Assembly (NCBI GenBank): GCA_963575745.1
Contig: CAUYUJ010022048.1
Coordinates: 36,001 to 100,000, forward strand
DNA from: Prorocentrum cordatum
Taxonomy: Eukaryota; Sar; Dinophyceae; Prorocentrales; Prorocentraceae
DNA: 64,000 nt
Direction of reading: 5' to 3'
Shown: piece by piece, positions 42,815 to 53,999 of the stretch
How the letters are laid out: every line of letters begins with the position of its first letter
Numbering within the stretch: position 1 is the stretch's first letter
The notes under the pieces: generated by a model
What the model was told of the DNA's origin: nothing
Seen by the model: only the letters and a program-made list of their open reading frames with translations
The model's database searches: none
Position numbers and translations under genes: made by a program

Positions 42815-43059
42815 GTACTTGGCGTCCTCCTACCTGGGCCGCATTTGCGATCCAGCGGTTCTGGAGGAGGAGCACGGCGACCAGGAAAACGAGGACGACG
42901 ACAACGGTACCCGAAGAAGTCTCGCCCCCTTCCTCGGAAGCAGTCGTCCGTCCAGGATCCATATTGCGAAAGCCTTCGGCCGGTGCCGCCGACCCTGAAG
43001 GGGGACGACGATAGTGGCGGCGGCAACGACGACGACGCTGACCTGGGCCAGAGTCCTCA

Positions 43060-43390
43060 GGGATGCTTCTTGGGGTCTCTTCGGAAGACTCTCGGGGGCC
43101 TCTGGGGAGCCTCTTGGTGGCCTCTTCGGGCTTCCTGGGGACTCCTTGTGGGCCTCTTGGAGAACCTCTAGGGGCCTCCTTGGAGCATCTCGGGGCCGAG
43201 TGCTCGAGACGTCCGTTCGGGTCCCCCGCCTGGGCACGCTCTGGGAGCGGTCTTAGGGGCCTCTTGGGCTGTTTTGGAGGCGTTTGGGGATGTTGTTTGG
43301 TCTTTTTGAGCTGATTTGGGGCTCTCTCGGAGGCCTCTTAGGCCGTCTTGGGGCGATCTTGGCGGCCTCTTACGCCGTCAGGGATCAAAG
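43060..43390 (+). repeat. GGCCTCTTGGG-family copy
   Basis: Modules TGGGGTCTCTTCGG, GGGGCCTCTTGGG and GGCCGTCTTGGGG, with a GCTCGAGACGTCCGTTCGGG core. Related to 35690-36460 and 38055-38400. Confidence 0.65.
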
Positions 43391-43589
43391 GCATGGGGCT
43401 TCCCTTCGATTCGATTGCGACAGTGCTAGATGTTCACCTCGCTGACAAGGTTAAGGGGACGACGGAGACGACGACTGAAAGAGACGACGACTCGAACAGA
43501 CAAGCCCCTCATACACGCTGACAACGTCGGCGGATTTGATGGCCTCCCGGCCCGAAAACGCCCACGGGAGCCTGAAGTCGTGAATTAAG

Positions 43590-43780
43590 CCTTCATCGAT
43601 CGATCCTTCGTCGATCCTCGATCGATCGTCGACGACGCTCGATCGATGATCGACCGTCGAGCGACGATCGATCGATCCACGACGATCGAAGATCGAGCGA
43701 CGATCGATCGATCCCCGACGATCGATCCTCGATCGGTCGACGAAGACGAGGTCGAGGATGGATCGATCGACCGATCGAGG
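43590..43780. repeat. TCGATCGA-dense palindromic tract
   Basis: About 190 bp built of ATCGATCGATC, TCGTCGATCC and ACGATCGA words, with more than 20 GATC tetramers. Highly self-complementary. Confidence 0.85.
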
Positions 43781-43904
43781 GCGACCCTCCCCGCGCGTGG
43801 CGTGAGGCCGGCGTCCTCGGCCTCCGAGGGCTCCTGAGCAGCGGCGGCTCGCCGCGCGGCGCAGGGCCGGGCGGCGTCGCCACGCCGGGCTCTCAGGCGA
43901 AGGG

Positions 43905-44045
43905 GGAGGATGGGGGAGGGGGAGGAGGAGGAGGAGGGGGAGGAGGGGGAGGATGAGGAGGGGGAGGAGGAGGGGGAGGACGAGGAGGAGGAGGAGGACG
44001 AGGAGGAGGACGAGGAGGAGGAGGAGGAGGAGGAGGAGGAGGAGC
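43905..44045. repeat. GGA/GAGG purine tract
   Basis: GGGGAGGAGG and GGACGAGGAGG modules. Confidence 0.9.
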
Positions 44046-44097
44046 TGGGCGGGGTTCCTTGAACAGGACGTTCCTCAAACGCTGGGCGCAGTTCAGT

Positions 44098-44439
44098 CTA
44101 GGACTTGATCTGAAGCCCAAAAGGCGCTGCGGAACGGGGGACGGAGACCCTGGCGAGGAAGTCCTCCATGACATCGCAACTGAATGAAGGCTGGCATGTA
44201 CACAACGGTGTTTGAATGAATTCGAAAAACCTGGCGTCCGTGTCACGGTGGAATTTCTCCTCCGTCCAGATGCCAGGTGAAGGTGAACAGCCTTCGGAAC
44301 AGCGATCGTTGCACCCTCCTGCCGAGAACGATTTTGCCACGGCTCGGTAACTCGCTAACCAAGGACATGTTTTCTGAGTAATTGCTTTTGAAGCGTGCTT
44401 CTGTGCGTTGTCATGAAACGGAGTGTTCTGCCACGCCAC
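44098..44439 (-). CDS. Uncertain hypothetical Cys-rich fragment
   Basis: A 113-codon minus-strand frame without an ATG at its start, of natural composition. It has eight Cys (for example FSAGGCNDRCSEGCSPSPG and LCTCQPSFSCDVMEDF). It could be an exon or remnant. No domain is recognised; Cys spacing does not match a family I can name. Confidence 0.22.
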   Translation of the reverse strand: MAWQNTPFHDNAQKHASKAITQKTCPWLASYRAVAKSFSAGGCNDRCSEGCSPSPGIWTEEKFHRDTDARFFEFIQTPLCTCQPSFSCDVMEDFLARVSVPRSAAPFGLQIKS

Positions 44440-45029
44440 TTGTGCCAGGCTCCCCCGTACAGGGCGGCGGGCTTCAGCACATCTTCTGCGGCGGCGGAGT
44501 TCAAGAGATGCATCGGGGGGGCCGCGACGGACTCACGTCAGCCACGCTCAGAGGGCGGCAGGAGGAGGCGGGAAGGCTTCTCGGAAGTACCCCTGCTTCC
44601 TGGACGGCGCGAGCCTTCTCTGTACCCCCCCTCCGGCGCGCCGCCGAACGGTGGGTCGATTGAGATCTCCTTCCCCGGCATCTGGGGCGGACGCCCCTGG
44701 CCGCCATCTCGCAGGCCGGCCACCGTGGGACTCGCGCGCGCTGTGCCACCCGCTCGTGGGGCACTCGGCCTGGGGAAGGGGCGCGTGGCCCAAGAGCCGC
44801 TCGAGCCACGCAGAAAAGCGGTGTCGCCTTCACCGGGCGCAACGTCGCGCGGAAGCGCCCTCGCTTCGAATGTGGCGTGCCGCGCCAGCGGCCCGCGGAA
44901 GCCACCGCGTACGTAAGGTCGCTTTGGCATCTCGCGTAAGACACGATGTTGATAGTTACCCACGTCCGCGGAGACCAATGTAGACGCCCTGAGTGCAAGC
45001 GCTGCTTGGGAAACGACAGAGAGAACGAT

Positions 45030-45610
45030 AACAATAAGACGTGAGAGGGGGAGGGGGGAGCATGAGGAGGAGGTGGATGCAGAGGGAGGAGCAGGGGGAG
45101 AAGGATGAGAATGAAGGAGAGCGGATAGCAGGGCGGCGACGACGAAGGCGACGAGTCCGCTGGCCTGCCGCGCGCCGGGGCGAGCGTTCGCCCAGACAGA
45201 CCTCAGGCGCGGCACCCGAGCGGCCCCAAGGCTTGCTTGCGGGCAAAAAGTCGGAGGGCTGCTCCGCGGAGCCACAGCAGGAGGAGAAGGGGGAGAAGGA
45301 GCAGCACAACGACGAGGAGTGGAGAGGAGGGGGGGGAGAGGAGGAGATGGGGAGGAGGGGAGGGCGGGGTAGAGAGGTGTAGTGAGAAGGAGGGGTGGGA
45401 GTAGGGGTATGAGGGGTATGAGGGGTGGGAGGTATAGTGGGTAGGGGGAAGGAGGACGAGGAGGAGAAGGTAACAATCGACAGGGGGAGGAGAAGGGGTG
45501 TGGAGGGGGAGGACGAGTAGGAGATGGAGGAGAGGGCGAGGAAGAAGGGGACGAGTGGAAGGAGAAGCAGGAGGAGCGGCAGAAGGAGAAGAGCGAATAG
45601 GGTGAGCCAC
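45030..45610. repeat. Purine-rich low complexity
   Basis: GGAGG/GGGGAGG and GTGGGAG(G/T) modules; 45380-45445 has a GAGGGGTRTGAGGGGTGGGA tandem pair. Confidence 0.75.
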
Positions 45611-45639
45611 ATGAGCAGCAGCAGCCGTCATTCGATGTC

Positions 45640-47900
45640 TCAGATATCGGTACTTCGTCCGATAGCAGCTAAGGGGGGGGCAGCGTTCGTAGGCTCTGTC
45701 CTTTCGTTCTGCCCCCTGTCCTCCATGTGCGTCCCCGCCATCCCTCCCGTCTCTGCTCCCTTCCCCTTGCTAATTTGTTCTCTTAATTGATGTGGTCGAT
45801 CCTGCCAAAGGCCTGAGGCTGTGAGCACTGACTTGTAGTTCAGCCGATCACGGAACATCAGAATTGATTGAGACGCCAGGTATTCGCCACTTGAGTAGCT
45901 CAAGGGTCAATGCACGTCGCATTTTCAGATTGTCAGTTTTCTTAAGGGTGGTCACAGCTGGGTTAGGACACCGCAGTGTAGAAACGATAAGGTTTAACGA
46001 CACGTCGAGGTCGATTGACAGCTCTGCCCTCCTCCTCCTCCTCCTCCTCTGCCTCCTCTTGTCCTCCGTGGTACAGCCGCTTGCTACGTATTGCGCAGCT
46101 CGATGGGACGCAGATACGGCTTCAGGTGCAGATTTTTCCGGCTGGTTCAGAGTAGCATTTATGGCGTATCACAAGATTGGAATCTTACTACGGCGCAGTA
46201 TTGGCCAACCACATGTCGATTGCGTTCGTGGCGCCGGCTAATTGCGATACGTTGTTGTGTTCAAGATGAGAGCACTATCTGGAATGAAGAAACTTTGCGA
46301 ATTTGTTGTGATGTCGGCAGCGTTGTATACGGTAGCTCTTGCTGCACAGTTTGGGCAGCTATCCTGGCGGAAATTGGCGCGCAGGATTGCCCATATTCCG
46401 AAGTAGGACGAGGAGATTTGGGTGTGGACCGTTTGTGGGCACACATTCTGTCGAGCTTTACCCCGTCCTCTTAACCTTTTTTTTGTGATGATCCTCGGCG
46501 GAGTCCGAAGCCCTAACCCCCCGAAACAAAGAAGAGGCGTGGGTAACATATAGTAATTATACACTGAGGTCAACAGGGCTATGTGTCCGAACAGCTTCAG
46601 TAGTTGGGACGCCAAGTTTGGGAAGTCGCCCAGCATGGGCTGACGACTCGTCTCGTGGTTCGCCCAGTCCACCGAGGCATCACTCAATAAAACGAGCGGC
46701 TCCCGTAGTGGACACCAAGGCTCAGATCGCTGGTGATACGGCGCGCAGGTGGGCAACTGAAACTGCAGTCTGACATGACCTGTGGCCTTGCAGCCAGCAT
46801 CATGTTTCCTGGTTGTGTCGTTCCCCTTCTGCCTCTGCTCCTGCGCTGCTGCTGGCTTCCTGGGTTGTCCGCCCGTAGCCCCCCTTCTCTGCCGCCTTCT
46901 CTCTCGCTGTCCTGTGCTCTCCAAGCCGCTCTCCGCTCGGTCCGCTCTGATGCCGACTCCCCGTCGTCGTTGCTCTCGTTCTCCCTGCTGTGTGCGTCCT
47001 TCTTCCTAATTTGGGTTCGTCTGGGGGGGCAGCTCTGGAGAAGGCACCGAAATCGCCGTCAGGGGGGTCACGCAGGGGGGATCGCCAACTCGCTCTTGAC
47101 GGGCAGGGTTCGGCGGTCAACTCGGAGTCTCCGCGCCTTTGGCAAGAAAAGGCGGCAAAGCGAGACCACGCCGCCGAATTACATCAGGCGAACGACTCTC
47201 GCGGCCCAATCCACAGATGTTCGTTCGATGCGCTGGCAGGGCAGAGTGGGAGGACCATGCGAAGCGAGTGCAAGGGCATGTAGATCAGACCCGAGAGGAA
47301 TGCATAGACAAAGGATGTGAGAGAAGATTCGGCCGTCTGCGAGTCGGTGGACCCTTCCAGGAGGGGGAGGCGCATCAGGAAGAGGCTCATAAGAGGAAGG
47401 AGGAGGGGGAGGAGAAGGCAAATGAAGAGAAGACGGAGCACGACGAGGGCCATGAAGGGAAGGAGGGGGAGGAGGAGGGCGACGACGAAGATCATCAGGA
47501 GAAGGAGGAGCCCTCCACATTAACACATACACACTGATCGCTACATTGGGAACGCTAGCTAAGACGCATGTCAAAACATTGCCTTCACATGCTGAAGCCC
47601 CCTGTGCAAACCTAAACGAATCAAGCCATGGCTCAAGAATCGCAACGATACCAAGTCAATGGGAGCGACGATGATGTCAAGAGGACGCGAGCTGTGAGAT
47701 TGCACAACACACAATGATCTGAAGTTCACGGGTCGGCACTGGCCTGTTATGGGAGTTTTTGTCTGCAACCGAGCGCTTTTCAGAGCAGGTGTCGCTTCCA
47801 ACTCGATCCACGAACTGGCTCAACTCCGAGCGTTCTAGCTCGGTCTGAAAACAGATACATTACGACTCCCGAGCTAAAGACAGCAACATCACAATGCATC
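45640..47900. other. Spacer downstream of the 1,424-aa gene
   Basis: AT-richer and mostly non-repetitive apart from CTC triplets at 46028-46062 and GGA/GAA at 47395-47510. A 228-codon minus-strand frame (46238-46924) begins with TTG, has no recognised motif, and is not called. Confidence 0.45.
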
Positions 47901-47905
47901 GAGCC

Positions 47906-50900
47906 CTACCTAACGGGCGATTGCACTAACACGCTTATGTCAAAACAAGGCTGTGTGTCAATGTGCTGAATGTGTTTCTGCATCTTCAAAGTTTGGGGTT
48001 CGAGGGATGTGAATCTGTGCGTGTTGCAACCACCCTTCCTAAAATTCAAAACTAAAATGCGCTTGGCGCGCTTGAAGCCCTTCGACGGCAGGGCACTGGA
48101 ACTGGAACCTTTCACCTTGCCACAAGCGCTGCCGCTGGACTCGCTGCCATGCTGATACTTCTTCGGGGCTGGCGTGACGAGTTCCTCGAGCGGCGATCCC
48201 TCCGACTTTGCGGGGGTCTTCGTGGCAACGCTTGTGACTGAAGCAGGGGGAGGAGCACCAGGCGCCTTGAAAGGCGACGTACTTGGACTCACAGCGTGGG
48301 CGTGCAAGTCTGAAAACTGCTGCCAAAACGCGCGCGGCAGCGTGGGGTGCAAAGGCTGCCGCTCGGCCAGGAAGGCCTTCGCCTTGTCTGGCCCCTCGGG
48401 GCGGTGACGAAACACAAAAAGCAACTCGACGCCCTGAATGATCACGCTTGCCTCAGTGGCCTTCCTCATTGTCGTCTGGGCAACGGCGACGGCCTCACTG
48501 GTGATATCGTTATCTTGAACGCGGGGGCAGATGGCAAGCAAGCCAGCGGCGTCGGCGAAGTCCTTCAAGGTATCGTGTAAGGAGTTGTGGCTGGAGACCA
48601 GTGGCTGCAACTTATTCTTGAGCATCTGAGTGGCCATGGTCTCGTTGAAGTTGTCGTCTGAGATGCATGCTGACCAAGTAGGCGTGGCTTTGGCCGTGTC
48701 TTCGGTATGCTTGGTTAGGATTGCGGCCATCGCGTTCAGGATGATCCCCTCACACTTGTTGCTGAAAGCACCTGCAAGCGAGCACCAATGTCGGATCGAA
48801 GCGATGGGCTCGCCGAACTGCCACCCTTTCTTCTCGAAGTTCACGGCGACAGTGTTGTTGATGATGCCGTCCAGCTTCGTCAAAGCCCCATGAAGGACTT
48901 GCATGATGTACGTGGCATCCTGGCAGATAAAGGTCTTGTTGAACGTGTTGTCCCCACTGGATCCTTTCTTGATGATGTTCACGTCTGCTGCGGCCACCGT
49001 TGCGACCACGTCGGCGACCGCGCACTTGAGGCTCAAGATGAACATGGCGTCTTCGACGCTGGGCTTCGTGATGTTCGGATCGGCGTTCGTCACGCCAGGC
49101 ACCTCCAAGTGCGTAAGGACGACTGCCTTGGTGAACCGTTCCAGGTGGTCGTAGGCCATGTTGTGGTTCAGCTGAGACAACGTCGCGAGGTCGCCTCGGC
49201 CCCTCGCGAAGTCGATCGACGCGAGATCCACGATGTCCTTGGAGTCAGCTTTGGGCACGAGGTGGGAGTACGCACAGATAGCCTCGCAGTCCTGAATAAC
49301 GTCTCCGTGAACGATGCCCAAACGCACCTCGGTCTCAGAAATGTGTTCCATCTTACTCTTCAAAAATGCAGTGGTCTTCAAGTCGTACATGCGTTGCCCG
49401 ACGCATTTGCAAAACTGTCCGAACATATGCGCCACATCATCGCCGTTGTCGGGCACTTGGATTACCGAAGCGACTTTCAGGAAGAACGGTTTGACACAAG
49501 TATGCTCATGATGGACCCTACTGAAGTTGCAAAGAGTATTCTCGTCGGCCTTCGGCGTGCTCTCCGAAACCTTCTCGCCGTCCAACCACCAGTCTGGATC
49601 AGCGAGCAAGAAGAGGTCCTGCAGGTATGAGATCATCTTGTCAATGACCGAAACGTTGTGATTGAAGTTCTTCAGTACGGACTCGCCCGACGATTCCTTG
49701 TCGAACTTCTCATGCCACGCGGAACCCACCCTGGACGCAGCGACACGGTAAAGCTTCTGGGCGTTCAGCGCGAGTTGCAGCATGCTGTCGACGAACGCCT
49801 TCAAGCGCGGCCTCATGGCGCGCACGTTGGAGTCGATCTCGCGGACGTACGAGTAGAGGTTGTTCTTCGATGCGAAAATCGCCATGGCCTCGGCATCCTT
49901 GCCGTGTGTCTTGGCCGACTGGCCTTGAACGACCTCGGTGCCAGCCCCGTTCTCTCCGGTAGACACGACGTCCGCCTTGGAGGCCTCGACGGCTTTCATC
50001 AGGAGGCTGCCGACCCATCCTTTCACAGTGTCAGTGTAAACGAAATTCCCCGTGTGCAGTAGCATGTACATGTTGGAGATCGTATTCGCCTACGGTTCAA
50101 ACTCACAAGGCCACTAAATGGTCCAAACCTCTCGAAATCAAATGTTGAATCACCCCCTCAACCCCGCCACCTCGAAATCAAAGAAGGTGAGGGTGTTAGC
50201 AGCAGCATGAGCAGCACGATACATCACGTGAAAGAAGGGGGACTGAGGGGGTCAAACGCGAATAAGAGGGGGTAGAGCGGACTGCGCCAGCATGACAATA
50301 TACATATCAATTCATATCTCAAAAAGGGGGCAAGGTGGAGAATGTTGAACGGAGAAAGGAGGAGGAGGAGGAGAGGACGAGAGGGTAAAGGAGGCGGGGG
50401 GGAGAAGGATGGGGGGAGGAGGATTGGAAGGAGGAAGAGGAGGGGGCTCTGATAAGTGGCCCTGCAAGTTTGTTGTGCCCGTGGCTCGCCAAGCTCTCCG
50501 TGTTCGTCTCCAACGCGCTCGGCGACCAGCGCTGGAGGGCCTGCTGGCAAGCGACGGCCATCTTCTGGCAGCTCTCCAGGTACGGCGTGAACGACTCGAC
50601 CGTGACGGCCTTGCCGTTATTGCCTGAGCGCAGGAAGGAGACGGCGTCGTCGAAGATCGGCTCGAGGTCGTGTTCGAAAATCTCGAGGCTGACGTCGAAG
50701 CCGTTTGAGGCAGCTTCGTCCTCAAGGCCAGCTTTGGCATGGGCGAGGGCGAACGTCATGAACTCTTCGCCAGCACGATGGGCCACCAGTGCCTTCGCCA
50801 GCTCCGCCCCTGGGGACTCCTCCTTCGCCATCGTGATGACGATCTTCCTGGCCCACCTCGCCGCGTTGACGCTGGGCCTCTCCCGCTCGTCCTTCATCGC

Positions 50901-52556
50901 GCACCTCGTAATGCAGACGACTGCGTTGAGAAGATCTCGGAACTTGTCCTCTGCAGTGTTCATGCCAACTTTAGCCTCCCAAACCTCGAGGATCTTGGTC
51001 ACAGTCTCCACGGTTCCAGTAACGACCTGGCTCTCCATCCTCTTCACGGCTTCGGAGTCAATATTGAAGATGTATTTCGCAAGGGAGTCGCTCACCAACT
51101 TCTCGAACTGCTCGAGTGGACGAGCAGACACACGTCTAGATATCAAATCCCTCGGCAGCACGAAGAGCTTGCGTCTCTTTGCCGCCGTTGGCTTTGCAGC
51201 ACGCGTATCAGCAGCATCGTCGGCCCCATCCTCGTCCTTGACGACTACCGTCTTGCTCTCGACCGTGCCCGTCAACTTATCGACGTTCTGTGACACCGCA
51301 TTGTAGCACTCGACGAGGTGGGTGAAGTCAAACTCCTCCATCGCATCGTAGATGCTCTTACCATCGCCAAGGTTCTTGTAGAACGTCGCGTACTTGATGA
51401 TGATCTGCAAGTCGGCTGCTACTTGTAGTCCTTTATGTTCCATGTACGGGTTGAGCTTCGACATCTTCTCCAGGATCGGAACCAGGGCAGTATCTGCGTT
51501 CTCGTCAAACCACGCCTTGAACAGCTTGAACATCTGAATCAACGAGCTGACACGTACAGATAGCTGAGAGAACGCAACCTTGATGTCCACATTGGCTTGT
51601 TCTTCGATCTCGGCTTTGTGTTGGTTCAGGCGTCGTTCCAATGCCTGCACCGTCTGCACCTTGAAATCTGGGAGCCAGCCAAGCGATCCCGTACACTCCA
51701 CGTACGAGTTGATAGTCGCACGGATCCGCCCGATACTGATGAAGAGTTGGCCCTTGGGCAAGCGCTCATCGACAGAGAACTGGTTGACGGCACTCTTGGA
51801 ACTCTCATCTTCAGACTGGTCGGCTGGCTCAGGCTCGACGTTGCCCAACTCCGCCACGGTCGAATCGGGGCCGTTGGTCTGCATGCCTTTCGTCCGCGAA
51901 AAGCCAGAGCGACAGCTAGTCTCCATGACTGGACTCAGCTCGGGATGGGGGGTCTCGAGCTCCTGCTTGACACCGCCACCGTTTGCAAGGCCACTTCCAT
52001 GTACTTCGTCAGCTCGTGTAGGTTCTGATGCTGGAGGCCCCGAAGCAGCTTGACCAGGGCATTCTGGGTGGCCGCCAGAAACATCGATCTCGCCATAGCG
52101 GCCAGCCAACTTGGTAGCAGCGTCAGCCCACTGGATGGCCAGCTCTTCCAAGGGCACGGTCGAATCGCCGTCCGCACACACATTGCGAAGCGTCCTGTAG
52201 CAGTCCACGACTTTTGGCCAAAACTCCTTGTCGCTGTCGGACGGAAAACGGACCGCGCCCAATGGACCCTCCAAGGGCGTGGAGACCAACTGCTTCAGCT
52301 CAGCGCAGTCCTGGCACACGGTACGGTCACTGGACGAAGGGCAAACTGCGTTGACAGGCGTGCCAGGCTCGTTGCCGACGAGCAAAGTGACATTGCATCT
52401 GATGCAAGTACGTTGCTTTGCACAATCTGAGTGGCCATCATCCAATCGTTCGCTGCCCTCATCGTCGCAGCGCTCTCTATCGCACGAGGGCGTCTGGAGG
52501 CCAAACAGTTGATCTTCCAGGATTTGCTGCTCCTCCTTCGTAAGCAGCGTCGCCAT
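47906..52556 (-). CDS. Large helical protein with N-terminal Cys cluster, two exons
   Basis: Exon 1 is 52556-50466 and exon 2 is 50089-47906, giving about 1,424 aa. ATG at 52556 is the first in frame. Residues 25-84 hold eight Cys, including CIRC (51-54) and CQDC (81-84), a plausible zinc-binding C-x2-C...C-x2-C pair. A Ser/Glu-rich linker follows. The rest is mostly predicted helix without transmembrane segments, with a basic NLS-like KPTAAKRRKL in exon 1 and a Pro/Ser/Lys-rich C-terminal tail. No catalytic motif or family is recognised. Exon 1 runs naturally to ...GHNKL and exon 2 resumes at ANTISNMYML, supporting the join. Upstream sequence has a spliced-leader-like relict. Codon composition is smooth and unlike the flanking repeats. 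Function unknown. Confidence 0.85.
50090..50465 (-). other. Intron, 376 bp, GC-AG, phase 0
   Basis: The donor reads CTT|GCAGGG and the acceptor CCGTAG|GCG on the minus strand; dinoflagellates commonly use GC donors. The intron is pyrimidine-rich (CTCC). Without splicing, the frame runs into a low-complexity Ser/Pro tail. Short inverted segments (AGGGCCACTTA near 50463-50453, AAGGCCACTAA at 50107-50117) lie near both ends. Confidence 0.75.
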
Positions 52557-52598
52557 CACACACCGACCAGAGCGAACTTAGCAGAACTGGAGGGAATC

Positions 52599-52642
52599 AC
52601 AGCTTGATTAGCACTCAAGCTGTCGTGCCAAAATGGCTGTGG
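52599..52642 (-). promoter_or_regulatory. Possible spliced-leader relict and stem-loop upstream of ATG
   Basis: On the minus strand 52642-52622 matches the DinoSL body at 16 of 21 positions, including an uninterrupted AGCCATTTTGGC, 71 nt before the ATG at 52556. Next is a 7-bp stem (AGCTTGA/TCAAGCT, 52601-52621). A pyrimidine run ending in AG (CCCTCCAG, about 52591-52584) could be the trans-splice acceptor. Confidence 0.5.
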
Positions 52643-53720
52643 AAGGATGGAGGGAGGAGGAGGTTACAGGGACACACGGTAGATATTGCGTTTGTTTCGG
52701 GGGTCTTTTTTGAGCCGCATCGGAGATGCCATGTCGTATCGTTGCGTGTTTTATTATTTGGTATTTCGGGCATATCTTGACATTTCTGCTCCCCCTTTTG
52801 TTTCGAACAGCTATTGATTTTGAAAGTTGACGTTGCTTGTGGGCGATACATGCTGCATGAGCCCATGTCCCTAATATTATGCCCTTCGTTGTTTTATTAC
52901 CCTCAGGGGTGCCCCCGTGACATGACCAAGACAATCCTACTCACCCGAAGTGTCATCGTTGTTCTAGCTCTGTTTGGGACTTCCCCTTTATCATGTCTAG
53001 AGGCTGCCCTCCATCCCTGTCATCATGTAGATCCTATGCGCCCGTCAACTCTGGAATCCAGATCGGGCGCTTTGGGCGGCGAGCGCTGCCACGGCAACCC
53101 CGAGAGGCCGGTTGCCGAGGACCCCGTTTTGGAGGGGGGCGGGAGCAGGGAGGGAGGAGGTCAGGGGAGAATGAGGAGGAGGAGGAGGATTGCGCTCAAT
53201 GGGGGAGGTTCGTTTGAGGTGGCGTTAATGGGAGGAGAGCTTGGAGGAACAATTCGCCAATGAGGCTGTAGAGGGCGAGGGCAAGGAGAAGGAGACGGAG
53301 CAAGAAGAAGGATCCCTCGGACGATGAGGAGGTGAAGAAGGGAAAGAGGAAGGGAAAGAAGGATTCGATCCTTCCCTCATGCAAGCACCTCCCCATCATG
53401 GTTCCCCCATCCGCAGCGCCAAATCTCAACAAGGAACCCTACTTAGAACGTATGCTTTGGGCTCTTTGTCATTTCAATCTTCGGCGATTGCACAGACTAG
53501 CAAGGGTTACTGACACAAAACTTTCGCGATGCTGATCAGCATTGCGCTGACGCGTGGCCCCGTCCCGAACACGCATCTAGGCACAGAACTCTGAATGCAT
53601 GCCGCACTGCGGTTGACAAAATGCTCATGCCATAGCAAGTGCGATTGGAAAGTACGACAGTGAGCATCGCACCTAGAGGCCATCACCACATTTCGCGACA
53701 GAGCTCAAATCGGGCGATCA
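52643..53720. other. Intergenic spacer with GGA-rich patch
   Basis: AT-balanced from 52680 to 53000, then G/A-rich at 53140-53360. No gene supported. Confidence 0.5.
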
Positions 53721-53723
53721 ACA

Positions 53724-53999
53724 CTACCTGTCAGGAAGTACCCTGCAAAACCCACCGAACGTCAATGGTTCCTTCTTCTGCAAGGCCTTGAGGTTGCTCA
53801 TTTTCACCAAGCGCGTGGTGAGGCGAGTGGCTTCCTGATCGAGCTCCTGAAGACGTTTGATCATGGTCTGCACTGCGTGGTGGTCGGTATCGAGCCTACG
53901 ATGAATCGTGTTGACGCACTTCTGGACACCCTTGGTCACGTTATTTGCCAAGTCCTTCGCATTTTGCGAGTTCACTCCTGAGACCGAGCGCCCTGGCAT
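53724..53999 (-). CDS. Small hypothetical coiled-coil protein, 91 aa
   Basis: ATG at 53999 opens 91 codons. The central segment (VNTIHRRLDTDHHAVQTMIK, then RLQELDQEATRLTTRLVKMS) has a heptad-like hydrophobic pattern suggesting one amphipathic or coiled-coil helix. The end is KKEPLTFGGFCRVLPDR. It lies on the same strand as, and between, the two large genes, consistent with a minus-strand gene block. It may be a complete small protein or the last exon of a larger gene: a second minus-strand frame (53941-54147) overlaps its start, so an intron or start-site ambiguity is possible. No family recognised. Confidence 0.4.
   Translation of the reverse strand: MPGRSVSGVNSQNAKDLANNVTKGVQKCVNTIHRRLDTDHHAVQTMIKRLQELDQEATRLTTRLVKMSNLKALQKKEPLTFGGFCRVLPDR

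Noticed and set aside
41519-43171. 550-codon plus-strand open frame
   Set aside because: It crosses GGA, GAGCAG and GAC triplet tracts and the 130-bp palindromic element; composition is Arg/Asp/Glu-dominated and the opposite strand is also open.
46238-46924. 228-codon minus-strand frame
   Set aside because: Begins with TTG, no in-frame ATG until well inside, no recognisable motif; plausible as 3' spacer of the neighbouring gene.
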